DNA from: Chamaecrista fasciculata | Lineage: Eukaryota > Streptophyta > Magnoliopsida > Fabales > Fabaceae | Assembly: GCA_003254925.1 (NCBI GenBank) | Contig: QANZ01026808.1 | Span: 1-64,000, forward strand | Length of the DNA stretch: 64,000 bases | Direction of reading: 5' to 3' | Part shown: in pieces, positions 11,700-24,630 of the stretch | Numbering within the stretch: the stretch's first letter is position 1 | Layout: every line of letters begins with the position of its first letter | Made by a program: the position numbers and the translations under genes | Notes under the pieces: generated by a model | Told to the model about the DNA's origin: nothing | Seen by the model: the letters and a program-made list of their open reading frames with translations, nothing else | The model's database searches: none

Positions 11700-12829
11700 T
11701 CAAGTTTATGTATATTATCTAGGTCAAAGGTTATTTTAGTCCATTATCTTTCAAAATGTTTAAACATTGGTCCTTAATGTTGGCAAAATGTTTCATTTTG
11801 GTTCAAATTATTGAATATGACTCATTTTAAGTTCAAATGTGATGAGTTTATAGCTGTGTATTGTTCTCGTGTTTTTTAAGTTCAAACGCGGACAAGATCT
11901 TTATAACAAGTTTTTTGAATTTGAAATGAGAAACTAGATAAATATAATCAAATTGAATAATTTAGGACTTAAATGAAACATTTTATCAACATTTAGGACC
12001 AAATTAAAATGAAACATTTTGTTAACATTTATTTGATTATTTTAAAACATAATGGATAAAATGAACATTACTGCATATATTTAAGATTAAAATGACCCGA
12101 CCTATTATCTATAAGACTTTTATTTAGCAAAAGAAATCACAAAAAATATAAATATTTACAAGATACTTTATTAAGCATAATTTTTTTCACGTTAATTTTA
12201 TTTAAGTTTGTATATACATATTCTAAATATTTGAACTTTTATTTTTTAATTGCAATTTTATTTACAATGTGAAATTTCGTCTAGCATGAATTCATTATAT
12301 TTATTATTTTGACAAAGAATTATTGATTAAGGTTTCGTGATATTGAGATTCATTTGAGTACAATGAATTACGGACATATCAGGGTATAAAACGAAGCTGT
12401 ATGATTTTTCTCTGTCATCATTTACAAAAGTCGATATTTCGTTGTTGAAAATTCTTTAGTTTTGTGAAATAATCCTAAGGTTCATTAGTCCACAATTGAA
12501 ATTATGTGGAGAAAAAAATTAATGATGAAAATGTTATTGCTAAAGATGTGATCATAAAAATAACAATGAGGGTTAGGTGAAATAAAAATGAAAAAAAGAA
12601 GCAAATCACTCTGAATCATGGAGAAAGGAAGTTGGTATTACCAACTGTCAACAAAAATTGACTCTCGATCTTGAATTATTTTATTAAGAGAAAGAGGTGA
12701 TCTTGACATTTAATATGAAATCTTCATATGGCCACAAACTAGATTTATGTGATTAATTGCTAGTTCACACAAAGTATTGACTCGTTAATCTAATTGATAG
12801 AGGTAGAAGATAAAATAATATTATTGTTT
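11700..12829. repeat. eroded foldback repeats, no gene seen
   Basis: About 11715-12105 holds opposing arms of the 'aaacattttgttaacattta' / 'ttaatgttggcaaaatgttt' kind. The rest, to 12829, is AT-rich and unassigned. Confidence 0.4.
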
Positions 12830-13664
12830 GGCCATAAACCTCATTTTGGTCCCTAATGTTTACCAAAAATTCTAGTTTGATCCCAATGTTTTTTTTTTTG
12901 CTCTGTTTTGTTCCTTAATTTCTCTTAACAATTCCATTTTGGTCACTAACTTCTTAATATAGTCATACCTCTCGTTTCAAGTCTGGATACCGACAAAATT
13001 GAAGTTATGCTTTGCTTTGATGAGTTCTTTCTCTTTTCATTTAGGGTCGTCAACTAACAAGGTTAAATTAGGTCTGAAATTGGGCCTAAAAGTGAGTTTT
13101 AAATTTCATGAAGTTGGTCAAATATTTCTCATTTCAAGTCTAAATATGACGAAATCAGATATATGTGTTACTCTTAATGGAGGCAACGACAAACGAGATC
13201 AAATAGTATTCCCAACTTTGGTATTGATACATTGGCCAAATACACTTTTGGAGTACTATTTGATCTCATTTGTCGATATCCCCAACTAGACAAAAAAAAT
13301 TGTCAAGCTTTGATTTCGTTACATTCAAATTTGAAACGAAAGACATGACCAACTTTATAAAACAAGAGGCTCAAAAGTAGGATTTTAAGCCCGATTTAAC
13401 CACTTTTGCTAATAGCCTCAACTTGGCAGAAAAAAAATTCATCAAGAGTAACTCGTAACTTTGGTTTCATCGCATTCTGACTTGAAACGAGAAAGATATG
13501 ACCATATTAAGTAGTTAAAAGATTGGTTTAACCTATTGAGAAACATTAAGGACCAAAATGAAATTGTTGGAAAACATTAAAAACTAAAATAGAACAACAA
13601 AAATAAATTAGAGAACAAAACAGAATTTAGAGTGAACATTAGGGACCAAAATAAGAGTTTGACA
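12830..13664. mobile_element. MULE-type foldback element, family D
   Basis: Ends carry 'ttttggtccctaatgttta' and its complement. Internal arms contain the family signature of segments around 'gtcatacctctcgtttcaag' facing their complements. Flanks ttattgttt and taattgttt match at 8 of 9 positions, in line with a decayed 9-bp Mutator-type target duplication. Related copies occur near 41365-42180, 46310-46990 and 56410-58270. Confidence 0.6.
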
Positions 13665-13689
13665 TAATTGTTTTTGGAAAACATGCATA

Positions 13690-14290
13690 AGAAAAGGAGA
13701 AAACTAGCAACTCGGTCCCTGAATTTTGGACACGCTGGCAGATAGGTTCCTGAATTTTCGAAATTATACAAGTCGGTCCCTAAATTTTGCAAACGTCATA
13801 CTAATAGTTCCTCCGTCAAATGGATGTTTCAAAAAACTAATGTGGACATAACAGACGTTGATGTGTCTGTTGTGTTGACGTGGCCGTTAACTGCCACGTC
13901 AGCACATCTTAAAAAAAACTGCCACGTAAGAATAAAAATGCCACATTAGCTTTTCCATCCAAAAAAACTTTTTCGTTGGGCAAATAGGTCCCTGGCCAAA
14001 CGCATGTTTTGGCCATTGGACAAATAGGTCTCTCATTAATTTTTATTCCATTATTCTTAATTTCACCTCTTTTTCATCATCTTCATTCATTTTAGTCCCA
14101 AATCCTCAAAATAAAATTGTAAAGTGTCCCAAAACTCTTCTAAACATTCCAATTTAGTCCTTAAAAATACTAAAAACCATAAACCCTAAACCTCAAACCC
14201 CAAACACCTAAAAACCCTAAACCCATACCCCTAAACCCTAAAACGCATGTTTTGGTCCTTAGCAATTTGGTTCTTAAAGTGTTAGAACCC
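13690..14290. repeat. repeat with telomere-like segment
   Basis: About 13705-13830 holds 'cggtccctgaattttgg' units. About 14165-14250 holds degenerate AAACCCTA-type units. Another 'catgttttggtcctt' arm follows. No gene is seen; the telomere-like stretch is short and imperfect. Confidence 0.4.
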
Positions 14291-14702
14291 TAAAGTTCAT
14301 CATCATTGTCTTTTTCATCTTCTTTGCATAAATTGAAAATATTAAAAAAAAATGATTCAAAACCCACACCCAAACCCTTCTTCATCTTCTTCATCTTCCT
14401 ACCTATTTCTCTAGTTCAAAACCCACACCCAAATTTGAACCCTATGGTTCATCATCATCACCATCTTCTTTTCCCTGAAATTTCTTTCTTCAAAAAACTT
14501 CCATACCCATTTCGTCGAAGAAACCCACACCCAAAAGTATATTTTTTTCAAATCTACAATAGAGTGGAATAGAACAAAGCCACACGATTTTTTGAACTTA
14601 ATTATTTCCGTATGCATATACATGTCCTATGTCATCAGAAATGTGGTTACTAGTCACAATTTTCAAGTATATCACACCTATTAAACACAAGCACAAGTAG
14701 CA

Positions 14703-17700
14703 TCAAAGTGGAAGCCTATCTAATGGTTTCACTTTTGTAACACCACTAAGTTGTGGCCTTGAGTACTTTTCATATGTAACCTTCAACTTCCCTGTTCTTG
14801 AAGATTTATGGAACTTCAAGATCATCTCAGCACAATCCCTGCACATGATGGATGCAATTAGCATAGCAATGAAGGGATATTCTATAAATCTATATGTTTC
14901 ATTATGTTACATTTAACGGAAAAAAAATATATGATTATTTTATGTTCTTTCTTATTCTTATGAGTAAATTAATTATTTGGTCTTTCAAAGACAACAAATG
15001 TCTCAATTCAGTCCCTAAATATGATTATTTTGGTAAAAACACCAATCGAGATTTAACTATAAATATGATATAGTTTTAAATTTGGTTACCATTGCAATAG
15101 ATGGGTGAGATTAAAATATCATATTTGTAGTTAAATTTGAATTAATATCTTCACAAAAGACCAAATTGATTCTAATTGCATCTTTCAAGACTATATTTGA
15201 TAGTTTTATCTATCAAGGACTAAACTAAGACCGAGGAATACCTGATTTGAGAAACTTCATAACGAGCGTGCTTGTGAAGCAATGGAGTCCATGTTGGGGT
15301 TATTTGCAAGGTGCAACGAGCAACATAGACAGCAGATGCACATAGCAATGAGGGTTTGAATGCTAAAGCTTCATTTTCAACTAAGCACAGCTCAATGAGA
15401 AAGAACGCCAAGTGTTCCAGCTGAAATGAAGATTCACGAGAAAATTTATAGAAATCAAAACTTATTATCCTGCACAGAACTATCAACTACAAATACCGGT
15501 TTTACATCCTATGTTAAAGTAAACTAACATTTTTGTCCCTAGATTATACGGCCACCATCGTTTAATCCTTAATTTAGTCCCCTAAAATTCATGACTCATT
15601 GCACATTAGTCCTTAAAGGGACTAAACTGCAATGAATCAAGAAATTTTTTGGGACTAAAACAATTATTTTAAAAATATAAGGACTTTATAACAGCGCCAA
15701 TATAATTTAGAGACTAAATTGATAGTTTATTCTCCAAATTAACCATCATCCTCAAAGCTCTAGAAGCAGAATTAGTTTCAGATTGGCATGATATAGAACA
15801 TGAGATGGTACTAAAGAGACGTTTGGTATGCTATTATCTTGATCACTTCAGGTGTCAGGCAGCATCTGAAATGTGTTAGATACTATTATTTGCCCTTTGT
15901 CATCCAGGAACACAAAAATGACTTGGATCCTTTAAGTGGGATTGGTGGTGCATTTTAGAGAGATAGGAAGAGGTAGAGAGAGAAAGTATGGGTGACAGAC
16001 ACCCATACTTTCTCTCTACCTCTTCCTATCTATCTAAAATGCACCAAATGCACCACCAATCCCACTTTAAAGCATCCAAATCCACACGAAACAGGATGAC
16101 CCCTTGGGAATCCAAATATGGGAGCCTAAAATACCTTAAAATATCATAACTTCTTATATCAAAGTATCTAAAATATCAAGGAATGTAAAAGCATACCAAA
16201 CACCTCCACAGTATACATGCATACCATGAATGATGAATTATCGTACCTTCTTGTCTGACTGAGCAGCCCTGAGAAACCTCACCATGAAAACATAAGGAGT
16301 AGGTGCATTAAGACGAAATTTCAATTTTCTAAGAATAAGCTTCTCCTGAACAACAAAACGGTTCCTCCACATTAGAACTTTTAGAATTTGACAGTGAAAA
16401 CCTTGAACCTTTGCCTCTTAAACAGGTAAGGATCAGAAACAGAAGAAGAAAAAAGGGGCTGGAATGCATTAAGCCTGCATACCATTCCAAGCATTTGATC
16501 CCTTGTGTATGACTCAGCTGAAATGCTTATTAGTTCTTTGACCTAAAATAGATAGACAGAAAATGTATGGTAGTATTACTATCATCGCATTATATCCATC
16601 CAATATTTTCTTCCCGGAAAAAGACAGTTTTCGAAATGTTTCTTACTCTAGGATGCCAAAAGTCCTCGTACTTTGAGGCCAATAAAAGTGCAGTTAGACC
16701 AACTAACTGCATATCATTCGTTTTAATTGTCACTAGAGAGAGATATTGATCCAACAATGAAACAGTGAGGTATAGGGTTTCTGGCATCAAATCAAATTTG
16801 AAGTGTACCTGTAAGAGTCATGAGTGATAAGCTTAAAAAATGAACATATAATTAACCACACTGGGAACAAGAGAAAGGAAAGGAAACAGAATAATAAGAA
16901 AAAGGCATCTATTGATGAAAGGAATTGGTAACATACTTCGATTAACCAGTTGATCAATATGCCCCGCATTTGTGGTGTAATGTCTGTCTGAATTGACATA
17001 TAATTTGCCAGAGCCGAATTTTGTGCCTGCAGTTAAAAACATATTGAGAATGGACTATTTAAGCTGAAAATGCATTTAGTGATTACTGTCTTCAGGAAGG
17101 TTACATAAGCAAGACATTATTGTACTGGATAAAAATGAAATATTTCTTTTTAACCAGAAACCAACAGAAGAAAAATAAGACACAAGATGCAAGATAATAT
17201 TACCTCGTTTAGCCAATAATATTGATATATTTCATCAATGTATTCAGAAACTTCTAGTTGATTGCATTCATTATCAATATTCGGTAGGTTATCCTCCTCT
17301 GTCACTTGAACACTTGGCTTGAGAAACTGTTAAACAATACCAGTTAGAACTCAAATCTATATGAAAAAAAAAATAGAGGGCAAAGAATACATTAAGCAAT
17401 CAACCTTGGATCCTTCCATTAAGGAAGTTGTATAAGACTTCCGACGGCCAGACTTTTTCCTTCCAATTATCTCTAATGAATTTGTTCTCAGTTTGCAGTC
17501 TCCACCAGATGGAATTTCCCTTTCATTTTCATCACTAGTAACCCCCACTAAATTATTCTCAGCAAGAGATGACGAAGCAACTGCTTTATCATCCTGTGAC
17601 AGAACTGCAGTAGTTGATGCTGATTTGTTCAGACCTGGTTTGGACTTGGATTTTGCAGTTGTTGTAGCGTTAGAAGCCTTAATTGTGGTCTTAACAAGAG

Positions 17701-20700
17701 GCTGTAACCAACAAGGCCAAAAAAGCAGGTTCACATTATCACATTCCACAACTTCTATGACAAAGTAAGGTAGATACTCTCAATAACATGGCAGTAAAAA
17801 TTACAGATAGACTGGACATTGCAGTAGCCTTTGGTCGCTAAAATGAACAAGATCCCACTATTAAGCGCACTTATCACTAGTCCAATAATAGAACAGCAAA
17901 TACAGCAGCTAACTTATCAAAATGAACAGACTAAGCCATAGAGCCAAGTAAACAGCAGATTTTTCCCTTTTTTTCTTTCCATTTATTCTTTCCCTTTTAG
18001 TAAGTGCATATCAATTAATTTTTATATTCTATATGCATACCTTGGAAAACATTTTCAGCAATAATTTCTAACCCTTCTCTAAACTATATGGCTCACCCTT
18101 ATTGCCACATGCATTACAATGTTTTGCCAAAGTACAACAATAGCTAGAGAAACTAAACAATCAAACAAAATGAAATTCGAGAGCACCAATCAAATCAGAT
18201 AAACTAATTAAACATAGTATGGAAATCCAGCTAACATACCTTGGTGGACTTTCTTGAGGTTCCTTGTATAACATTGGTTTGAACCCTGGATCCAAGATTA
18301 CTGCGATTACTGCATGAAGATTACTGCACCACTTAATAACATTCAAGCAAGTCTGACGTAATATTCAACAAACTTATTTCAATATCACGGACTAAAACAA
18401 ATACACACACACACACAGTCATAGATAGATAAATAATGGTATACTCATATGTTATGAATCCCCTAGTTTAGCAACTTCATGAACAATAAAATGGAGAAAA
18501 ATTGCAAATTATTTAAACAGAAGTAGAACATAGTCTACAATCTATATAAAGGCTGCAGACGCCAACTAATATTATGATCATCACTTACATTTGAACAAAG
18601 CCATCACTAGCTCGAGCCTTCCGTAGATGGCTTCTTGAACTAGTAATTTGTGAGGAAACTTTTCTCCCAATTGCTGCCTTAGCTGAAAATAAAAGCATGT
18701 AGTTTAAACAACTTAGCAAAACTTACTTCAATGAAATTTATGGAGCACATATCTACATCACAGTTTCTTACTTGGGATCCCACTTATTTTTTTTGCCGTT
18801 TCAGAACTTGTAGCATTATCCTAAAATGAAATAAAAGGAAAAAAAAAAAAAGCAGACATATTTTAGTAGAAAAAAACAAGGATCCTCCAAGAATCTGAAT
18901 TAGATCAACTACAGGACAGACAAAGATTGTAGCGGTTATTCAAGTCAGGGAAGAAATCAGTTGAAAACGAAATGCAACTGTACCAACCTTTGTCCTACTC
19001 GTATCTTCCGTGTTTACCCTCCTTGGCACCGGTAAAGACCTCCTTCAAGTGGAAATGTGAATATTCTCATGTCAGTTAAGTTTAAGTCTTGACTAAAATA
19101 TTGTTATTAAAAATATACTAACCTTGAAGTTATAGCTGTGAGAGAATTCCTTGCAGTCCTGTCAATGAAGAAAATGTCACAGAAATTGTGTACAATAGAG
19201 TACTTGAAAATATAGATGTCTATAAGTGTAACATCAGTTAGTTATTGTCAGATAAGAGAAGGGACCAGAAGTACCTGCTCTCTGTGACAACTGTTGACCT
19301 TCTTCCATTTTTATTAAACTTCTGGTCATCTAAAGGTATTACAATAATAGTGGTTATTGTTTTTAAAACAAGTGGACCAGTTAATGTGACCCTACTAGGA
19401 AGCATAAATTGAAAGCATAAAAGAAAAACTAAGTCACCTGTCTTGGAAGTTCCTAACTGAACACCATCTTGACTTACTTTTTTCTGCAGTCTTCCCTAAT
19501 ATAAAAAAGAAAATAAATCAGCAGTTTGTATTAATATCACTATGGAAGGCTTGAATTGATAAATGGTAATATTTCATGTATATGCCTTATAGATCCTCAA
19601 CCAAACATAAGCCATATATGATGCCAAACCCTAAAAACTCAGTAAGTGATTTTCATACCGTAAAGGACTTGCTCGAAGAGGCATCCCCTAACCTTCTGTT
19701 TGCACTGGCTAAAACCCTAGATAGACAAAATGGAACATCAAATAAAAGACATTTTTTGGTAAAGGAGGCAAAGCATTAGTGGAAGTTAAGGGTGGTGGTG
19801 AAAAGGGTTATACTACCTTAACGCAGCACATTTAAACATATTAAATGGTACTTTATCCAAAAAGCATCAAAATGCATTTTTCTATCATTTGAATTAACCA
19901 AAGAGACTGAGTTGTTTAGATGTTTGATAACAGGAAAAACATACAACACTCGTGAGTTGTGAACTTTATGCTATAAAAAAATCTTGAATTATTACTTGTG
20001 ATGAAACACTCCCATCAAAATTCTCACTTTGTACAAAAGAACCCTTCGATTAAACTTGTTTTGTCTAAATTCTGTTTTCTGGTAGCTACCAAGTTCAATA
20101 CCAACTAAGTTCTAGTTGCTACCAAGCACAGAAGTCAGAAAACCAAAAACTAAATGCTTATGTAATGGAAAATAAAATAGAGGAAGTCCATAGCACAAAA
20201 TAATAAATTTGGGGGTTCTTTTAATCACTTTTCATAATTAAGAAAATCTTCTTCAAAGTTAAGGGAGTTTTGTACATTTTAGCCTTAAATAACAAAACAC
20301 GAAAGCAACAGGGGAAGAATTTATTGATTTTCCAACATTTAGCATGAACCTAAAACAAGATTTTATGATGGAATGGGAATTATAGTTAGCCTAGATTATT
20401 TTAGTGAAGCCGTCAGAGATTATAAATAAGCAATAGTCTACAGTAGAGTACTTGAAAACATAAATGTCTAAAACTGTAACATCATGTTAATAATTGTGGG
20501 GAAAAAAAAAGGAAAAAGAAAGGACCAGAAGTACCTGCCCGCTGTGACAACAGTTGAACTTCCTCCATTTGCATTAATCTTCTGACCACCTAGAGGTGTT
20601 ACAATAATAGTGGTTATTGTTTTCAAAACAAGTGAACCAGTTAATGTGACCCTACCATAGGAAGTATTAATCAAAAGCATCAAAGAAAAAAAAATCACCT

Positions 20701-23488
20701 GTCTTGGCAGCGCCTAACTGAACTCCATCTTGACTTACTTTTCTCTGCAGTCTTCCCTATTATTAAAAAAAAAAATCAGTAGTTTATAGTTATAGACCTA
20801 TGGAAGGCTTAAATTGGTAAATAGTTTCATGTATATGCTGCCTTATACATCCCCAATTCAACATAAGACAAAGTAAAAAGTTCAGCCATATATAATGCCG
20901 AATCCTAGAAATATTTTCAAAGGGAGAGATCAGAGAATTATGAAGTAGATAGCTGGTCAGCAGATTTTTTCTCCCATATAGCTGCTGCTCAGTCAAGGTT
21001 CCGTAAACTACTATATGCACCAACCACCAATAAAATAAAATAAAATAAAGATCAGGCCATAATCAGGCCCAGTGACTGTTTTTGTTCTTTCCTGCTAAAT
21101 TATTTGGATTTATGGATTTAACTTTTGGAGATTCACTTCAAACCTACTACTACGAAAGATTCTCTGGCAAATGACCCTGGTTTTCATATAGCAAGAAAGG
21201 AAACAAAGAAGGGGAAATAATAAAGTAAAAAAGTTAACTAATGTATGTATGAATCCCTCACTTGATGAATGATGAGCATATTGACATGGTAAAACCACTT
21301 GCAGAAAAAGGTGTTTACACTCTATCCATTGGACAACATCAATTGTTTGTAAGACTTCTTTTCTTCCCTCTTCATTAATTTTTAGAGTTCTTCAGTAGAA
21401 TTCAATTCAATTCACAGTGATACTGTGAAGCAATAAAAGCTTAGATTGATAAAATTTATACATATATTATATAGCAAAGAGCTTACTATGAAAGAATAAA
21501 CGAACATGGAATTAAATAAAATAAATTGCCAATAGGGAGAGCAGTGACTCAGTAAGTGGTTTTCATACCGTAAAGGACTTCCTCAAGGCACCCACTAACC
21601 TTGTGCTTGCACTGGCAGAAGTGGTAAAGGAGGCAAAGCATTAGTGGAAGTTAAGGGTGGTGAAAGGGGATATACGACCTTAACATAGCACACTTAACAT
21701 ATTAAATGGTACTTATCCAACAAGCATCAAAAGCCCCTTTTCTATATGTGAATTAACCAAAGAGACTGAGTTAGGGGATTTTTCAAGGGAATTTTTTACA
21801 TTTCGAGAAAGCAACAGGGGAAGAATTTATTGAGTTCCCACTATTTAGGATGAACCTAATACAAGATTTTACGAAGGAAAGGGAATTATAGTAGTCAAGA
21901 TTATTTGAAGAGAAAGAAAGTATGGAGTATGCCATGCAACATAGCATATTAATTTCCTATAGGTCCTTCCCAAGATTTTTTTTAAAAAAAATTATACTAC
22001 TATTCCCCAACTAACTTTTCTACCCAGAGTAAAGAAGATCCTCACTTCATTTTGGAGGCATCCCATTTAGTATTCTTTGCTGAGCTGCCTTGAACATTGC
22101 TAACATCAGCCAGTGCCTTTCTCACATTCATATTTGCTACCAAAATCATATAAACAAAAATAATAAATGCAATCATCAACATAACATAGTTCTGCTAGGA
22201 TTTCTTCAAAAAAGATTTCAAGTTGAAGCTCACCAGAACTACTATACTTGCCACTGTTTTTCTCCATACTTTGGAAGCCACCCTTCAGCATTGAATATGC
22301 ATAATAGTTATATCCATGATACAGTCAGTACAAAAAACTAAGTAACTAGACGATGATGGGATCAAAGAAATTTTCTGACTAGTTACCGAAGTTACAGTGT
22401 CCAAAAAGTATTAGATCACATATTACCTTTGCCCCTTTGTTAGTGACCCCTCTACATAAGCTGTGAAAAGAAGCAAGAGAATAAATAAATAAATTGATCT
22501 AATTTCTCTTCCCTCAGAAATTTGAGGAACATGTAAAGGAAACAAAACCATCTTACTATCATTGTTTTACCTTCTGTAAAGCAACAAATTCGAATAAGAC
22601 ATACAAATACACAAACAAGATAACCGTTATTTGCTTCATATGTGTTACAAAAAAGCTAAAATATTCAGCAGCCTTGTTTCATTTGGATCAGAAGAGTCTA
22701 TGATATAAACATTATATTAAATTAAAATACGCAGATAAATATATTCTCAAGCCTAAGAAACAGAAAGTTTTTCATCTGCACATTCTGGGAGCTTCATTAT
22801 GTGTGTAATCTCAGAATCAGAGGAGGTGAGGAAGAAACAAACTAGGAAACTACAAGTCTACAACCTCTGACGGCTTCATTAACACTATACAAGTGAAATC
22901 GTTCTAGTGTCTCGGCCTTAGTTTTTTCTCAAGTCAGCATCTATAAGAACTTAAACAGAAGCGATTTCAGGAATGAGAGTCAGAAAACATATAGTACCTT
23001 GAACTTGCACAGGCTTCTTTTGCAGTTTTGCTTACAATTAGGAATTAACAAGGGAACAAAACTAGTACCCACTAATAAGCCTATAAATGACCAGTAATAA
23101 TACATTTTCAATCACACTAACAAATTAATACTTACACGAATCTACCATCACTCATTTTGGGATCCTCATTTTCCGAGAAAACCTTCAAACTTCTACCACC
23201 CACTGTTTACAGATCAACAAAATTTAATTAAAAAACCTTTAAATCAAATTATATATGTTGAACAGAAAAATTACAATACCTCTTTTACGAGGCTGACCGT
23301 CTTCAACCATCTGGGTTAAACCCACTTTAGATTTTCCCTGAAAATAACAAAAATCAAACAATAATGTCAAAAACAAAACAAAACACAAACAGTTCGTGTC
23401 GCGTAGCCGAAAAACAAGAAGCGAAATTCAAAGAACCCATTTATTTAGAGATATCCATATATATTCCATGCACCTTTGCAGCTACCAT
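14703..23488 (-). CDS. CYCB3: B3-type mitotic cyclin
   Basis: A B-type cyclin, regulatory subunit of cyclin-dependent kinase in mitosis or meiosis. Twenty-four coding exons join in phase to 670 residues. From the start: 23474-23488, 23280-23337, 23136-23202, 22998-23030, 22427-22460, 22234-22282, 22046-22136, 20699-20751, 20535-20589, 19438-19490, 19275-19329, 19123-19158, 18988-19042, 18772-18820, 18589-18682, 18240-18309, 17405-17701, 17204-17326, 16937-17026, 16647-16808, 16483-16542, 16247-16345, 15242-15420, 14703-14838. The N-terminal 60% is basic and low in complexity and contains RKALADVSN. The cyclin box starts in exon 19 with MRGILINWLIEV and continues with LLASKYEDFWHP and SAESYTRDQMLGM. 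The C-terminal fold contains YEVSQIRDCAEMILKFHK and ends KPLDRLPL, like plant CYCB3. The start ATG is the first in frame after the preceding sequence. Exons 8-9 and 10-11 are a duplicated pair. Exon 4 and exon 6 boundaries are the least certain. Confidence 0.88.
14955..15730. repeat. eroded foldback repeats in the last cyclin introns
   Basis: About 14970-15235 and 15530-15735 carry opposing arms of the 'ttagtccctaa' type on either side of exon 23. They are fragments of the same broad repeat class as elsewhere in the window; ends cannot be fixed. Confidence 0.4.
15923..16078. mobile_element. near-perfect foldback (MITE-like) in a cyclin intron
   Basis: Arms of about 70 bases (15923-15994 and 16000-16078) are nearly perfect complements around a 5-base loop (acaga). 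The only clear interruption is a small extra unit, aaatgcacc, in the right arm. It sits in the intron between cyclin exons 22 and 23. No clear target duplication was found. Transcribed on either strand it would form a long hairpin RNA. Confidence 0.75.
19190..21915 (-). repeat. intragenic tandem duplication of two cyclin exons
   Basis: The block about 19190-20410 (exons 10-11 and introns) is repeated as about 20440-21915 (exons 8-9). Shared landmarks include 'ggaccagaagtacctg', 'acaataatagtggttattgt', 'tcagtaagtg.tttcatacc' and 'gcaacaggggaagaattta'. The upstream unit has about 630 extra bases (about 20915-21545). Each exon pair is 53+55 bases, or 36 codons, entering and leaving in the same phase, so the protein gains a second 36-residue module without a frameshift. 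The two modules share KVSQDGVQLG and STVVT. Confidence 0.85.
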
Positions 23489-23792
23489 AGCTTTACTGTT
23501 CGTAGTTCCAGGAGATTGAATGTCTACAAAACCTTGAAAGAAACCATTCAGCAAGAAATTGAATGCGTATTGTGGAATGTGGAGTGCGATCGATGCTGAA
23601 ATTCTATGAGAGAAGACGTTGTGTTGTGAATTTGGGGAAAATCGAAATCTGAGTATATGAAACGAAAGGAAAGAGAGACCGCCTTCTCTGTTTTTGAAAA
23701 GAGTGGATTTTACGTTAATGCCCTTCCTGACAGAAAGAAATTGAATTGAGGAATGAGGAGGATTCCGTAATTTTCAAAAGAGAAATAAAAAG

Positions 23793-23866
23793 TGGCCTAT
23801 ACAGGTCTCGAACCTGTGACCTTCGCGTTATTAGCACGACGCTCTAACCAACTGAGCTAATAGGCC
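23793..23866 (-). tRNA. tRNA-Ile(AAT)
   Basis: 74 bases with a full cloverleaf: acceptor stem GGCCTAT/ATAGGCC, D arm with TAGCTCAGTTGGTTAGAGC as the A box, anticodon loop CTAATAA giving AAT, and T arm with GGTTCGAGACC as the B box. There is no intron and no encoded CCA. A run of T on the transcribed strand right after the gene (23786-23791) is the RNA polymerase III terminator. It lies about 300 bases upstream of the cyclin start on the same strand. Confidence 0.96.
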
Positions 23867-23929
23867 GATATTTAATCAGTTAACTATCATCATATATAAT
23901 CCAACAGCTAACCATGTAAATAATTAAAG

Positions 23930-24600
23930 GCCAAAGTCTCAAATTGGTCCCTTATCTTTCATTTGTTTCAGATTGGTCCTACATGTTTTCATGATGTTTC
24001 AAATTGGTCCTAAAAATACTTAATGTGGTTATATCTCTCTTATTTTGGGATCAATTTAAAATATCATGAAAACATATAGGACCAATATAAAACAAATAAA
24101 ACATAAGGGACCAATTTGAAACTTACTCCATAGATAAGGTACCAATTTGAGACTTTGGTTTAATTTAAAACTTAAACTCCGTTTTATTCGCTAACATTTT
24201 AATTTTTTTCTCAATTTACTTTCTTATAAGTTTGTCAAAAGCACTCTTTTAGTCCTCAAACTTTACGCCAATTTCATCTCCAATATTTTACATTTTGATC
24301 AATTTTATCCTTTAACTAGCTTCTTTTAATAAATTAAAGATAGGCTTCATCCTTTCTTTCCATTTGAATTTTTTTCTATGAATTTTATATTACATGTTAT
24401 TAGTCATATAGAATCTATCGTTAATATTTGACTACAGTAAGAACAAAGGATAAAATTGAACAAAATGTGAAACGTTGGGCACAAAATTGATCATAAAAAA
24501 GATTGAAGATGAAATTGACAGTTGGTGCAAAGTTTGAGGACTAAAAATATATTTTTGCCTTTAAGATTTTCTCCTTAATTTTGGTATTTCATCATTTGTT
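23930..24600. repeat. two eroded foldback elements
   Basis: One runs about 23931-24158, with ends ccaaagtctcaaattggt and accaatttgagactttgg. A second runs about 24236-24558, with arms around 'agtcctcaaacttt' and its complement. No convincing target duplication or coding was found. Confidence 0.55.
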
Positions 24601-24630
24601 TTGTTAGCAATTAATGTTTGTCACTGTGTT

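Noticed and set aside
14165-14250. telomere-like AAACCCTA units as a possible fused or interstitial telomere
   Set aside because: Short, degenerate and embedded between repeat arms; more likely part of a dispersed repeat.
14306-14623. overlapping ORFs on both strands beside the cyclin 3' end
   Set aside because: Low-complexity His/Phe/Lys-rich translations from a repeat; no conserved motif.
15923-16078. microRNA precursor
   Set aside because: Pairing is too long and too perfect for a typical mature MIR gene and no known miRNA is recognised; kept as a foldback element.
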